60,183 nt of DNA from contig NZ_JAQMFS010000029.1 of the NCBI RefSeq assembly GCF_028308085.1, positions 1-60,183 of the forward strand, written 5' to 3'. The stretch's first letter is position 1, and every line of letters starts with the position of its first letter. The translations under genes were made by a program, and so were the position numbers. Shown piece by piece: positions 34,300 through 43,427 of the stretch. This DNA comes from Gemella haemolysans (GTDB lineage: Bacteria; Bacillota; Bacilli; Staphylococcales; Gemellaceae). The notes below the pieces were generated by a model. That model made no database searches and had not been told where the DNA came from. It saw only the letters and a list, made by a program, of their open reading frames with translations.

Positions 34300-35491
34300 C
34301 TAAGTAGTCTGCAATTGCAGCTACGTCTTTGTCTCCACGCCCAGATACGTTAACGATAATTAATTTATCTTTATCTAGTTTTGGAGCACGTTTGATCACT
34401 TCTGCAAGAGCGTGTGAACTTTCGATTGCTGGGATAATTCCTTCTGTTCTAGTTAATAGAAGTAAAGCATCAACAGCTTCATCGTCAGTTGCACTTACGT
34501 ATTCAGCACGTTTTGCATCTTTTAGGAATGAGTGCTCAGGTCCGATACCTGGGTAGTCTAATCCTGGAGAGATAGAGTAAACAGGTTTTACTGAACCATC
34601 TTCGTTGAATAATGCGTAAGTCTTCATACCATCAACAACACCAACAGTCCCAAGAGTAAGTGTTGCTGCGTGACGATCTGTATCAAGACCACGACCAGCT
34701 GCTTCAACCCCTAGTAATGCTACTTCTTCGTGAGGGATGAATTCAGCAAAAGCACCGATTGCATTAGATCCACCACCTACACAAGCTACTACTAAGTCAG
34801 GTAGACGTCCTTCTTTTTCTAAGATTTGGCGTTTTGCTTCTTGACTGATAACTTTTTGGAAGTCTTTTACAATAGTAGGATATGGGTGAGGTCCTACTGC
34901 AGATCCTAGTACGTAGAAAGTATCGTCGATGTTTTCAATCCATGCTTTGAATGCAGCGTCAACAGCTTCTTTAAGAGTTTTTTCTCCTTCTTGAGCTGCG
35001 TGAACTTTTGCTCCTAGCATTTCCATTCTAAATACATTTAATCTTTGTCTTTCTACATCAAGAGCTCCCATGTAAATTTCACATTCCATACCGAATTTTG
35101 CAGCGGCAGCAGCTGTAGCTACACCGTGTTGACCTGCACCTGTTTCAGCGATAACTTTCTTTTTACCCATACGTTTTGCAAGTAAAATTTGTCCGATAAC
35201 GTTGTTAAGCTTGTGTGCTCCAAGGTGGTTTAAATCTTCACGTTTAAGATAGATTTTTGCCCCTCCAAGGTGGTTTGTTAAACTTTCAGCGTAGTATAGT
35301 GGAGTTTCACGTCCTGAGTAATCTTTTAAGTAGTGAGCGTACTCTGCTAAAAACTCTTCATCATCTTTGTATTTGTTGTAAGCTGCTTCTAGTTCATCAA
35401 GAGCTTTTTGTACAACCTCAGGCACGAAGCTTCCTCCAAATTCTCCAAAGTATCCTTTTAAGTTGTTTAAGTTATTTTCTAAGTTTGTCAT
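34283..35491 (-). CDS. trpB: Tryptophan synthase β chain
   Basis: 402 residues. PLP-binding Lys in H-L-G-A-H-K-L-N-N, the E-T-G-A-G-Q-H-G loop, the G-G-G-S-N-A phosphate-binding loop and a C-terminal S-G-R-G-D-K-D. It condenses indole with serine to tryptophan. No trpA or other trp gene is near, so it may salvage indole made elsewhere; the rest of the genome is not visible. It is preceded by a leader peptide with two Trp codons and an attenuator, and followed by its own terminator. The start has a GAAAGGAAA site. Confidence 0.96.
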   Translation of the reverse strand: MTNLENNLNNLKGYFGEFGGSFVPEVVQKALDELEAAYNKYKDDEEFLAEYAHYLKDYSGRETPLYYAESLTNHLGGAKIYLKREDLNHLGAHKLNNVIGQILLAKRMGKKKVIAETGAGQHGVATAAAAAKFGMECEIYMGALDVERQRLNVFRMEMLGAKVHAAQEGEKTLKEAVDAAFKAWIENIDDTFYVLGSAVGPHPYPTIVKDFQKVISQEAKRQILEKEGRLPDLVVACVGGGSNAIGAFAEFIPHEEVALLGVEAAGRGLDTDRHAATLTLGTVGVVDGMKTYALFNEDGSVKPVYSISPGLDYPGIGPEHSFLKDAKRAEYVSATDDEAVDALLLLTRTEGIIPAIESSHALAEVIKRAPKLDKDKLIIVNVSGRGDKDVAAIADYLENRNK

Positions 35492-35550
35492 AATTGTTTA
35501 TTTCCTTTCGAATTGTCTATAAGATTTGTATAAGTTTTTTATTTTACCCC

Positions 35551-35681
35551 AAAAAGAAAAGACCGTATAGAATTCTATACGGCCCTTTTGCGAAATTTAA
35601 AACGAATTTTCTACAGCCGACATAGACACTTTTTAGAGTACACTAAAGTTGCGTCTACGTCATAAAAACATACACACAACA
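35551..35681 (-). promoter_or_regulatory. Tryptophan attenuator RNA upstream of trpB
   Basis: Read on the minus strand after the leader stop: segment A GTTGTG (35675-35680), B GCAAC + GACGTAGAC (35648-35662), C GTGTCTATGTCGGCT (35615-35629), D GGGCCGTATAG (35575-35585) and E CTATACGGTC (35561-35570) followed by TTTTCTTTTT. A pairs with B, B with C, C with D (one bulged U) and D with E, which is an intrinsic terminator. These pairings are mutually exclusive, as in classical amino-acid attenuators. The same scheme with different D/E sequences recurs at 47667-47820. Confidence 0.85.
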
Positions 35682-35729
35682 TTATCTACGCCAGTTTTGC
35701 CAAGATTTTAAAGTTGTTGTTTGTTTCAT
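35682..35729 (-). CDS. Trp-codon leader peptide of trpB
   Basis: 15 residues: M-K-Q-T-T-T-L-K-S-W-Q-N-W-R-R. AAGGAGG lies upstream at good spacing. The two Trp codons near the end, followed by R-R-stop, are shared with the leader at 47622. The ribosome's position on these codons would choose the fold of the attenuator. Too short for gene finders. Confidence 0.85.
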   Translation of the reverse strand: MKQTTTLKSWQNWRR

Positions 35730-35762
35730 TTGTAGTTCCTCCTTTTCGTTTTTGTTGTTTTT

Positions 35763-35791
35763 ATTATACACATTATTATTTATGAATGCAA
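35763..35791 (-). promoter_or_regulatory. σA promoter of the trpB leader transcript
   Basis: TTGCAT (35786-35791) and TATAAT (35763-35768) on the minus strand, 17 bp apart. A CodY-like sequence with two mismatches (about 35815-35830) lies further upstream. Confidence 0.8.
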
Positions 35792-35974
35792 GCTTTTTTT
35801 GAATAAATTTCTAAATTTTTCTGACAATTAACTAAAAAACTCATTCTTGTTAAGGTTTTCCAGAGCTGTTTATTATGAAATTCTTTAAGAAAAATTAGTA
35901 TAGTGATTCTTTCTACCTAAACTATTGTAAAAGTGATATAATAGAAAAGTGAAAAAATGGTATGGAGGTGCAAC

Positions 35975-36790
35975 TTGAAATTATCGGTATTAGCCAGCAG
36001 TAGTAGTGGAAATAGTATTTATATAGAGCATAATAATTTTAAATGTTTAGTAGATGCTGGACTGACTGGAAAAAAAGTAGTAGAAAACTTGGCACAAATT
36101 GAGCGTGATATTAAAGATATCAATGCAATTTTTGTAACACATGAACATATTGACCATATTAAAGGAGTAGGGGTACTCGCAAGGAAATATAATATTCCTG
36201 TTTATGCTAATAAACTTACTTGGCAAAATATGACTAAGTGTGGTGAAATTAGCTCGGATCTTAAGTTTCATTTTGAAAAAGAAGAGAGTAAAATTTTTGA
36301 TGATGTAGTTGTTAATAGTTTTGGAGTTAGTCATGATGCGATTAATCCACAGTTTTACACTTTTGAGTGTGATGGGAAAAGGGTAAGTATTCTTACGGAT
36401 ACGGGTTATGTTTCTGATAAGATGATAGATTATGTTAAAGATTCACATACGATTGTCTATGAGAGTAATCATGAGGAGAATGTTCTACTTAGTGGACCTT
36501 ATCCATGGACGACTAAACAACGTATTTTATCAGATATGGGTCACTTATCAAATACAGATTCTGCTAATTATTTAACGAAGATAGTAGGAGATAATACAAA
36601 AAATGTCTTTTTAGCCCATTTAAGTGAGCAAAATAATACAAAAGAACTTGCTCGTATGGCAACGGATATGACGCTTAAACACAAGGATATAGATTGTGTT
36701 CTAGAAGCTGATAAAACTATTGATTGTAATGATAAAATAATTATTATGGATACTGATCCAGTAGTTCCGACTAAGATAATAGAAATATAA
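35975..36790 (+). CDS. walJ: Metallo-β-lactamase-fold exonuclease WalJ (YycJ)
   Basis: 271 residues from TTG with GGAGGTG five bases before it; an in-frame ATG at 35957 lies upstream of that site. The metal motif T-H-E-H-I-D-H-I-K-G, a later S-V-S-H-D-type segment (F-G-V-S-H-D-A), D-T-G-Y and H-L-S-N complete the MBL centre. YycJ is a DNA exonuclease linked with mismatch repair and is usually the last gene of the wal operon. Here it lies 17 kb from walI with its own upstream region. Confidence 0.93.
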   Translation: MKLSVLASSSSGNSIYIEHNNFKCLVDAGLTGKKVVENLAQIERDIKDINAIFVTHEHIDHIKGVGVLARKYNIPVYANKLTWQNMTKCGEISSDLKFHFEKEESKIFDDVVVNSFGVSHDAINPQFYTFECDGKRVSILTDTGYVSDKMIDYVKDSHTIVYESNHEENVLLSGPYPWTTKQRILSDMGHLSNTDSANYLTKIVGDNTKNVFLAHLSEQNNTKELARMATDMTLKHKDIDCVLEADKTIDCNDKIIIMDTDPVVPTKIIEI

Positions 36791-36801
36791 AAATTAGTAA
36801 T

Positions 36802-36854
36802 AAAGCGACTTGATAAAATGTTTTTTAGAAAATAAGATTTTGAGTCGTTTTTTT
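36802..36854 (+). terminator. Terminator after walJ
   Basis: GCGACTT...TTGAGTCG arms with a long loop are followed by TTTTTTT. Confidence 0.7.
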
Positions 36855-36901
36855 CGATATATTCAGAGGAAATTTTAGTAGTTTTATAGAGTGTTTTGAT
36901 A

Positions 36902-36916
36902 AATATTCAGAAAATT
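36902..36916 (+). promoter_or_regulatory. CodY-like box upstream of oppD
   Basis: AATATTCAGAAAATT matches the CodY consensus AATTTTCWGAAAATT at 14 of 15 positions, about 45 bp before a TATAAT at 36970. The 334-bp gap also holds the walJ terminator and the opp leader; no gene is visible in it. Confidence 0.55.
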
Positions 36917-37124
36917 CTAGATTTTTCTCTCTGAATTTTACTTTTTTATTGCTTTTTTTCTAAAAATTTTATAATATAGTATTATGCTGTTTTTATTTAA
37001 GGTTATGATTTATAAAAAAATCTGATTAGAAATAAAACAATATTAATTGAAAATGCAAAAAGAAATAAAGTTTAAATTTGTATTTATTATTGAAGTAAGT
37101 TATTTTTTGGAAGGAGATAGGTAA

Positions 37125-38129
37125 ATGGAGAAACTATTAGAGATTAAAAATCTAGAAACAGCTTTTAGAATTAAAGATGATTACTTTAATGCTGTTGATA
37201 AAGTTAGTTTAGACCTATATAAAAACGAAGTATTAGCTATCGTTGGAGAGAGTGGTTGTGGTAAGTCGACATTAGCGACTACTATTATGCGTCTTCATAA
37301 TGAAAATCTTACTAAGTCAACTGGAGAAATTATTTTTAATGGGAAAAATATTCTTGACTTAACAGAAGATGAGATGAATAAAATTAGAACAAAAGATATT
37401 GGAATGATTTTCCAAGATCCACTTTCTTCGTTAAACCCATTACACAGAATTGGAAAACAAATAGAAGAAGCCTTAATTTATCACACAGAATTAAGTGCAG
37501 AAGAAAGACAAAAGAGAGTTATCGAGTTATTAACACAAGTTGGTATCCCTAATCCTGAGCGTTGTGCAAAACAGTATCCACACGAGTTATCAGGGGGTAT
37601 GCGTCAACGTGTTATGATAGCTATGGCGATGAGTTGTAAACCAAGTGTTCTTATCGCAGACGAACCTACAACAGCTCTAGACGTTACAATTCAAGCGCAA
37701 ATATTAGACCTTATTAAAGGACTTCAAGCAGAAATGCATGCAGGAATTATCTTAATTACTCATGACCTTGGTGTAGTTGCTGAGATGGCTGATAGAGTAG
37801 CTGTACTGTATGCTGGAGAAGTAGTAGAAATTGGAACTGCAGAACAAATCTTCAAAAATCCAAAACACCCGTACACTCGTAGTTTATTACGTAGTATTCC
37901 TCAACTTGATGATGAAGATGCTAGTGATGACCTTTACGTTATTCAAGGGATGGTACCTTCTCTAAAAACATTAGACAGACAAGGGTGTCGTTTTGCTGAT
38001 CGTATATCTTGGCTAAAAGATGAAGAACACGAACACAATCCAACTTTACATGAAGTAGAAGAAGGACATCATGTACGTTGTACATGCTATAAAAACTTTG
38101 AATTTGAAGGGGAGGAGAACAATGCTTAA
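37125..38129 (+). CDS. oppD: Oligopeptide ABC transporter ATPase OppD
   Basis: 334 residues. Walker A G-E-S-G-C-G-K-S-T, signature L-S-G-G-M-R-Q-R, Walker B L-I-A-D-E-P-T-T-A-L-D and H-loop T-H-D-L-G-V-V. The C-terminal oligopeptide-transporter extension has the Cys pattern G-C-R-F-A-D...R-C-T-C-Y, which may hold an iron-sulfur cluster in this family. It powers peptide import with OppF. GGAGG lies eight bases upstream. It overlaps oppF by eight bases. Confidence 0.95.
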   Translation: MEKLLEIKNLETAFRIKDDYFNAVDKVSLDLYKNEVLAIVGESGCGKSTLATTIMRLHNENLTKSTGEIIFNGKNILDLTEDEMNKIRTKDIGMIFQDPLSSLNPLHRIGKQIEEALIYHTELSAEERQKRVIELLTQVGIPNPERCAKQYPHELSGGMRQRVMIAMAMSCKPSVLIADEPTTALDVTIQAQILDLIKGLQAEMHAGIILITHDLGVVAEMADRVAVLYAGEVVEIGTAEQIFKNPKHPYTRSLLRSIPQLDDEDASDDLYVIQGMVPSLKTLDRQGCRFADRISWLKDEEHEHNPTLHEVEEGHHVRCTCYKNFEFEGEENNA

Positions 38130-39054
38130 AGTAGAAAATCTAAAAGTACATTATCCCATTCGCGGTGGATTTTTCAATACAATTAAAGATCATGTCTATG
38201 CAGTAGATGGGGTTGATATTGAAATCGAAGCAGGGAAAACTTATGGATTAATCGGTGAAAGTGGTAGTGGAAAAACTACTGTAGGTAAAGTAGTCTTAGG
38301 TTTAGAAAAAGCAACTGATGGACAAATTATTTACAAAGACGAAGATGTTACTAAAAAAGCAGCTCGTAAAAAACTAAAATATAATCGTGACGTTCAAATG
38401 ATTTTCCAAGATGCAATGTCTAGTTTAAATCCTAAAAAACGTATTATAGATATTATTTCAGAACCTATTAGCAATTTTGAGAACTTATCTGAAGAAGATA
38501 CTAGAAAGCGCGTATTAGAGCTTCTTAATATCGTAGGTATGGGTGAGGAAGCTATGTATAAATATCCATTTGAATTCTCAGGTGGACAACGTCAACGTAT
38601 TGGTGTTGCACGTGCAATCGCGTGTAATCCACGTTTAATCGTAGCCGATGAACCGGTATCTGCCCTTGACCTTTCAGTTCAAGCTCAGGTATTAAACTTC
38701 ATGAAAAAAATCCAAAGAGATTTTAATATAAGTTATTTATTTATCTCTCATGACCTTGGTGTTGTTAAACACATGTGTGATTATATTTATATCATGTATC
38801 GTGGTCGTATCGTAGAACGTGGAACTCGTGAAGATATATACAATAATCCACAACACATTTATACAAAACGTCTTATTGCGGCTATTCCAAGTACTAACTT
38901 AGATAAAGCTAAAGAAGTAAAAGAAGTTAGACAAGCTGTTGAAGAAGAGTATCAAAAACATTATAATGATTATTTCGATAAAGATGGAAGAGTGTATCCA
39001 CTTAAAAAATTAACAGATACACACTATGTAGCTATGAAAGGAGGAGAAGTATAA
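38122..39054 (+). CDS. oppF: Oligopeptide ABC transporter ATPase OppF
   Basis: 310 residues from the ATG at 38122, which has GGGGAGGAG upstream inside the end of oppD. Walker A G-E-S-G-S-G-K-T-T, signature F-S-G-G-Q-R-Q-R, Walker B L-I-V-A-D-E-P-V-S-A-L-D and S-H-D-L-G-V-V. The second ATPase of the peptide importer. A longer frame from 38071 lacks a ribosome site and is not used. It overlaps oppB by one base. Confidence 0.95.
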   Translation: MLKVENLKVHYPIRGGFFNTIKDHVYAVDGVDIEIEAGKTYGLIGESGSGKTTVGKVVLGLEKATDGQIIYKDEDVTKKAARKKLKYNRDVQMIFQDAMSSLNPKKRIIDIISEPISNFENLSEEDTRKRVLELLNIVGMGEEAMYKYPFEFSGGQRQRIGVARAIACNPRLIVADEPVSALDLSVQAQVLNFMKKIQRDFNISYLFISHDLGVVKHMCDYIYIMYRGRIVERGTREDIYNNPQHIYTKRLIAAIPSTNLDKAKEVKEVRQAVEEEYQKHYNDYFDKDGRVYPLKKLTDTHYVAMKGGEV

Positions 39055-40019
39055 TGTGGAAAGTAGTTTTAAAACGTTTTTTAGTAATGATACCACAACT
39101 ATTCATCCTTAGTATACTAGTGTTTGGTCTAGCTAAACTTATGCCTGGGGATCCATTTAGTGGTTTAGCAGAAAATCCAAAAATATCTCAAGAACAAATT
39201 GAGGCGATTCGTCAAGCGAGTGGGTTCTATGAACCTTGGTATCAACAATACCTAACTTGGTTAAAAAACTTCATGCACGGTGATTTCGGATTAAGTTATA
39301 CTACTGGTAAATCAGTAGGGACACTTTTAGGAGAAAGAATTTTCAATACATTCAACCTGTCATTATTTACTGCGGTAATTATGTATGCAATTGCTATCCC
39401 TATGGGGATGTATTCAGGTCGTTATAATGGTTCTAAATTCGATAAATTCGTAAACTTTTATAACTTCTTCTTCCTAGCGATTCCATCATTCGTATTATAC
39501 TTATTTATGATTGCATTATTTGGTTTCGGTCTAGGATGGTTCCCAACAAGTGGATCTGTAGATGTTAACCTTGATCCAGGAACATTCACATACTATATTA
39601 ATAAATTGCAACACTTAATCTTACCTGGTATCTGTTTAGCGTTATTATCAACAGTATCGACTGTTCAATATCTACGTAATGAAGTTATCGACGCGAAACA
39701 AAGTGATTATGTTAAAACAGCACGTGCTAAAGGTGTGCCAGTTAAAAAAGTTTATTCAGGACACATCTTTAGAAACTCTATCTTACCAATCGCAGCATTC
39801 TTCGGATTCTCTATTACTGGATTATTCAGTGGTGGTATCTTCGTAGAAACAATCTTTGGTTACCCTGGAATGGGACAATTATTCTATCAAAGTATTCAAG
39901 ATAGAGACTACAGTGTTGTTACAACGTTAATGTTATTCTCAGGATTCTTAACATTGCTTGGTAGTACTTTAAGTGATATTATCATGGCAATTGTTGACCC
40001 ACGTATTAAATTAGACTAG
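39054..40019 (+). CDS. oppB: Oligopeptide permease OppB
   Basis: 321 residues, six membrane helices, with the EAA-loop region D-Y-V-K-T-A-R-A-K-G-V-P that contacts the ATPase. The N-terminus, V-L-K-R-F-L-V-M-I-P-Q-L, is typical of OppB/DppB. Translation is coupled to oppF (TAATG). Confidence 0.95.
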   Translation: MWKVVLKRFLVMIPQLFILSILVFGLAKLMPGDPFSGLAENPKISQEQIEAIRQASGFYEPWYQQYLTWLKNFMHGDFGLSYTTGKSVGTLLGERIFNTFNLSLFTAVIMYAIAIPMGMYSGRYNGSKFDKFVNFYNFFFLAIPSFVLYLFMIALFGFGLGWFPTSGSVDVNLDPGTFTYYINKLQHLILPGICLALLSTVSTVQYLRNEVIDAKQSDYVKTARAKGVPVKKVYSGHIFRNSILPIAAFFGFSITGLFSGGIFVETIFGYPGMGQLFYQSIQDRDYSVVTTLMLFSGFLTLLGSTLSDIIMAIVDPRIKLD

Positions 40020-40033
40020 GAGGAAGTTGAACA

Positions 40034-40939
40034 ATGACAAAAGCAAAAGAAGAAAAAGTTATAACTAAAACTCCTTCTGGGTTTTCAGTTGTGGCTCGTG
40101 AATTTAAAAAGGATAAAGGTGCTTTTGCAGCTTTAATCACATTAAGTGCAATTTTAATTTTTGTAGTACTTTTCAATATTTACATTCGTGTGAGTGGAGT
40201 ATATAGTACTTACTTTGATGTAGATTTATTAAATATTTTCTTAAAACCTGGTGAGGATGGATTCTTATTAGGTACAGACGTAGGTGGTCACTCAGTTTTT
40301 GGATGGCTAATGATGGGGATGCTTAACTCAATTCTTATCGCGGTTGCGGTAACAGCATTAACAATTGGGTTTGGTACAGCAGTAGGGTTAGTTATTGCAT
40401 ATTACGGAGGACGTGTTGATAATATTGTGATGCGTTTCGTAGACTTTATGGTAATTATCCCAACTCTTATGGTAATCATCGTATTCGTAAGTATTAAACG
40501 TGATTACGGACTTGTACTATTCATTCTGATTTTATCAGCGTTCGCATGGATGGGATCAACTCGTTTGGTACGTAGTAAAGCATTATCAGAATCACGTCGT
40601 GATTATGTTCTTGCTTCAAAAACTATGGGAACACCAGATTGGAAAATCATGTTACAAGGAATTTTACCAAATATTAGCTCGATCATTATCGTAGAAGCTA
40701 CATTATCATTAGCTGCTAATATGGGTATTGAGGTAGGTCTGACATACCTTGGATTCGGTCTTCCAGCAGGAACACCAAGTATAGGTACAATGTTATCTTA
40801 TGCAAAAGATGCAGACGTTCTTATTAACAAAATGTACATTTGGTTACCAGCAGCCCTTGCAATCTTAATCATCGTTTTATGTATCAACTCTATTGGTGGT
40901 GCATTAAGACGTAGTTTAGATGCTAGACAAAGATTATAA
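40034..40939 (+). CDS. oppC: Oligopeptide permease OppC
   Basis: 301 residues, OppC_N segment then six helices and the EAA-loop R-R-D-Y-V-L-A-S-K-T-M-G-T. It forms the channel with OppB. AGGAGG lies nine bases before the ATG. A terminator follows, so the binding-protein genes downstream have their own promoters. Confidence 0.95.
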   Translation: MTKAKEEKVITKTPSGFSVVAREFKKDKGAFAALITLSAILIFVVLFNIYIRVSGVYSTYFDVDLLNIFLKPGEDGFLLGTDVGGHSVFGWLMMGMLNSILIAVAVTALTIGFGTAVGLVIAYYGGRVDNIVMRFVDFMVIIPTLMVIIVFVSIKRDYGLVLFILILSAFAWMGSTRLVRSKALSESRRDYVLASKTMGTPDWKIMLQGILPNISSIIIVEATLSLAANMGIEVGLTYLGFGLPAGTPSIGTMLSYAKDADVLINKMYIWLPAALAILIIVLCINSIGGALRRSLDARQRL

Positions 40940-40945
40940 TTTAGA

Positions 40946-40986
40946 AAGTCATGTAGAAAGATTTCTACATGGCTTTTTTATTTTTT
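40946..40986 (+). terminator. Terminator after oppC
   Basis: AAGTCATGTAGAAA pairs with TTTCTACATGGCTT (one G-U), followed by a long T-run. It separates oppDFBC from the oppA genes. Confidence 0.88.
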
Positions 40987-41114
40987 CTAATGAATTCTAG
41001 ATTGGTATTTAGTTTGAAATAAATTATATAAATCTAATGGTATTCGTAATGAGTGTTATCGATAGATAATTAATATTTATATCCATTTCAGCGAAAATTA
41101 AAAAAATAGTGTAA

Positions 41115-41160
41115 AATTTTCTGACAATTACTTGACTACTATAAAATTCTCTGATATAAT
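41115..41160 (+). promoter_or_regulatory. oppA1 promoter with CodY-like box
   Basis: AATTTTCTGACAATT (41115-41129, 14 of 15 to the CodY consensus) abuts TTGACT (41132-41137), which is 17 bp from TATAAT (41155-41160). The box next to the -35 suits repression when branched-chain amino acids are plentiful. Confidence 0.7.
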
Positions 41161-41216
41161 TGCTAAATATAACATTAAAGAAAGACTGTACAACGTACAG
41201 CATGGAGGATAAGATA

Positions 41217-43019
41217 ATGGAAAAGAAAAAAATGTTAAAGGTAGTTAGTTCAGCTATGGCTCTCACAATGTTACTTGCAGGATGTTCAAGCGCAAGTAAC
41301 AATTCTAAGGGAACAAAGGCAGCTGTAGAGTTTAAGACAGCCGTGGACAATGGTGGAAATGCGCTTAGTGGTCAACAACTTAAAGTTGGTATTGCTTCAG
41401 CAGATCCATTAACAGGGATGTTTAACCCAGTGTTTTATTTACAATCTACTGACAATGATGTAATGAAATATACAATGGCAGGAGCTTTCCCAACTGACGA
41501 TGCAAACCGTTTAAAACAAGATGACAAAGAAGCACCAGTTATGTTCCACGTTGATCGCGATAAAAAAGAAGTTACATTAACTATTCATAAAGATCTTAAA
41601 TGGAGTAACGGGGAAGACGTAAAAGCGGACGATATCGTTGCAACATATGAACTTATGGGTAATCCTAAGTACACTGAAAACGTTCGTTACAGTGATGAGT
41701 ACGAAGTAATCGAAGGTATGAAGGACTATCACGAAGGAAAAGCAAAAAATATCTCTGGAGTAGTTAAAAAAGATGATAAAACTGTAGTACTTAAATATAC
41801 AGAGATTAAACCAGCATTATTATGGGGTAATGGATTTATCGGAGAATTCTTAAACAAGGCTCAAGTAGAAGCTGCATCAAAAGACTTCACTAAATTTGTT
41901 GAAGCAGACTTAAACAAAAAACCATTATCTTATGGACCATATTACTTAGATAAAGTAGTAAATGGGGAAAGTGTATTAGCGAAAGCTAACCCTTACTTCT
42001 ACAAAAAATCTGATGTAAAAATTCCAGAAATCCAATTTAAAGTTGTATCACCAGCTCAAGCAAGTGCTGTTCTTAAAAACGGTGATGTAGACTTAATGGA
42101 TAGTTTGACTACAGGTATCTGGGACGGAACTAAAGATGCTAAGAACGGAACAATCTTAGGAGAATCTGACTACTATGTATCATATGTTGGATTCAAACTA
42201 GGTAAATTCAACAAAGAAAAAGGTGAAGTAGAAGTAGATCCAAACGCAAAAGCTGCAGATAAACGAGTGCGTCAAGCATTTGGATATGCGGTAGATTGGG
42301 ATCAAATCAACGAAAAAATCTATAAAGGATTACGTTTCACACCAACTGGTTCTGGATTCTATCCACCAATCGTTAAAATGTTCCACAACAAAGATGGTGA
42401 GAAATATACTAAGAACGTAGAAAAAGCTAAAAAACTACTTGATGAAGCAGGTCTTAAAGATACTGATGGAGACGGATTAAGAGAAGATAAAAACGGTAAA
42501 AAACTTACATTCAACTTCGCTATCCGTAACACAGGTCAAGACTTCGACCAAACATTAGCAGATACATTCGTTAAATCTTGGAAAGAAGTAGGATTAGATG
42601 TTAAACTTGTAGATGGTAAACTTATGGCACCTAAAGATTGGTCTCAACGTGTGCAAGCAGATGATCCAGGAATCGACATCTTCCAAGGGGCTTGGGGATT
42701 AGGAAGTGATCCAAACCCAGGTGGATTAGTAAGTAAAACAACACCACTTAATTTACAACGTTACACAACAGAAGAATTAGAAAAATCATTAACTGCAATG
42801 GGAAGTAGCGATATGTTTGATGATGCTAAACTTAAAGAAGCATATCAAAAATTTGATAAACAATTCAGAGAAGAAGCTGCTTGGTTACCATTCAGTTGGC
42901 AACAATCTATGACATGGGTTAACAAACGTGTTAAAACACTTGACTTAGCGAAACTAAAAACTGGTGAACAAAAAGTTTACGGTTTAGAGTTAACTGCTGA
43001 TGCACCAGCAAAAAATTAA
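41217..43019 (+). CDS. oppA: Peptide-binding lipoprotein OppA (first of four)
   Basis: 600 residues from the ATG at 41217, nine bases after GGAGG. Signal peptide with lipobox L-L-A-G-C, then an SBP_bac_5 domain filling the protein: D-L-K-W-S-N-G-E-D-V-K-A-D-D-I, P-L-S-Y-G-P-Y-Y-L-D-K-V, V-R-Q-A-F-G-Y-A-V-D. A calcium-loop-like D-x-D-G-D-G-L-R-E-D segment (near 42465) is present in all four paralogues. It captures peptides at the membrane surface and delivers them to OppBCDF. A longer frame from 41160 starts within the promoter and is rejected. Confidence 0.93.
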   Translation: MEKKKMLKVVSSAMALTMLLAGCSSASNNSKGTKAAVEFKTAVDNGGNALSGQQLKVGIASADPLTGMFNPVFYLQSTDNDVMKYTMAGAFPTDDANRLKQDDKEAPVMFHVDRDKKEVTLTIHKDLKWSNGEDVKADDIVATYELMGNPKYTENVRYSDEYEVIEGMKDYHEGKAKNISGVVKKDDKTVVLKYTEIKPALLWGNGFIGEFLNKAQVEAASKDFTKFVEADLNKKPLSYGPYYLDKVVNGESVLAKANPYFYKKSDVKIPEIQFKVVSPAQASAVLKNGDVDLMDSLTTGIWDGTKDAKNGTILGESDYYVSYVGFKLGKFNKEKGEVEVDPNAKAADKRVRQAFGYAVDWDQINEKIYKGLRFTPTGSGFYPPIVKMFHNKDGEKYTKNVEKAKKLLDEAGLKDTDGDGLREDKNGKKLTFNFAIRNTGQDFDQTLADTFVKSWKEVGLDVKLVDGKLMAPKDWSQRVQADDPGIDIFQGAWGLGSDPNPGGLVSKTTPLNLQRYTTEELEKSLTAMGSSDMFDDAKLKEAYQKFDKQFREEAAWLPFSWQQSMTWVNKRVKTLDLAKLKTGEQKVYGLELTADAPAKN

Positions 43020-43250
43020 TTTAGTTTAGGATTGAGATTTAGCTAAGGGCACTTAGTTGAATTTCCCCCTAATAAACTTATATTTCATTTTATTTTCAAT
43101 TAATTTTTGAGAGGGATGAAAAATTAGAATTTCAATAGAGGTTTCTAATTTAAGCCCTCTCATCTTTGAAAATATGAATATACTGTTTATATTATAGAAA
43201 TATTAATAAAAAAAATAGATATAACTTTTAAATGAAAAATTAATTAACAA

Positions 43251-43287
43251 GGGTTGACTTGAAATTACGATTTTTGAGTTATTCCCA
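43251..43287. repeat. Degenerate palindromic repeat, copy R3
   Basis: GGGTTGACTTGAAATTACGA then TTTTTGAGTTATTCCC is a decayed form of the palindrome seen at 6968-7151 and 23966-24135. It lies between oppA1 and oppA2. Confidence 0.5.
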
Positions 43288-43327
43288 TATTCTTAATAAA
43301 AATATGTAGAGCTACAAATTTACATAG

Positions 43328-43387
43328 ATTTAAGGCGAAGTATCATGCTTTAATGTAGCAAAGATACCTCGCCTTAAATTTTGTCTT
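43328..43387 (+). terminator. Hairpin between oppA1 and oppA2
   Basis: ATTTAAGGCGAAGTATC pairs with GATACCTCGCCTTAAAT (one mismatch), followed by a T-rich tract. It may end oppA1 transcription or attenuate oppA2. An earlier GAGAGGG...CCCTCTC stem lies at about 43109-43162. The remainder of the 408-bp gap has no gene, and I see no clear promoter. Confidence 0.7.
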
Positions 43388-43427
43388 TATTAATTATTAA
43401 TAAACTAGAGTTATATTGGAGGAAAAA

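Noticed and set aside
35492-35681. T-box riboswitch upstream of trpB
   Set aside because: No T-box sequence or specifier stem is visible, whereas a Trp-codon leader peptide and alternative hairpins are.
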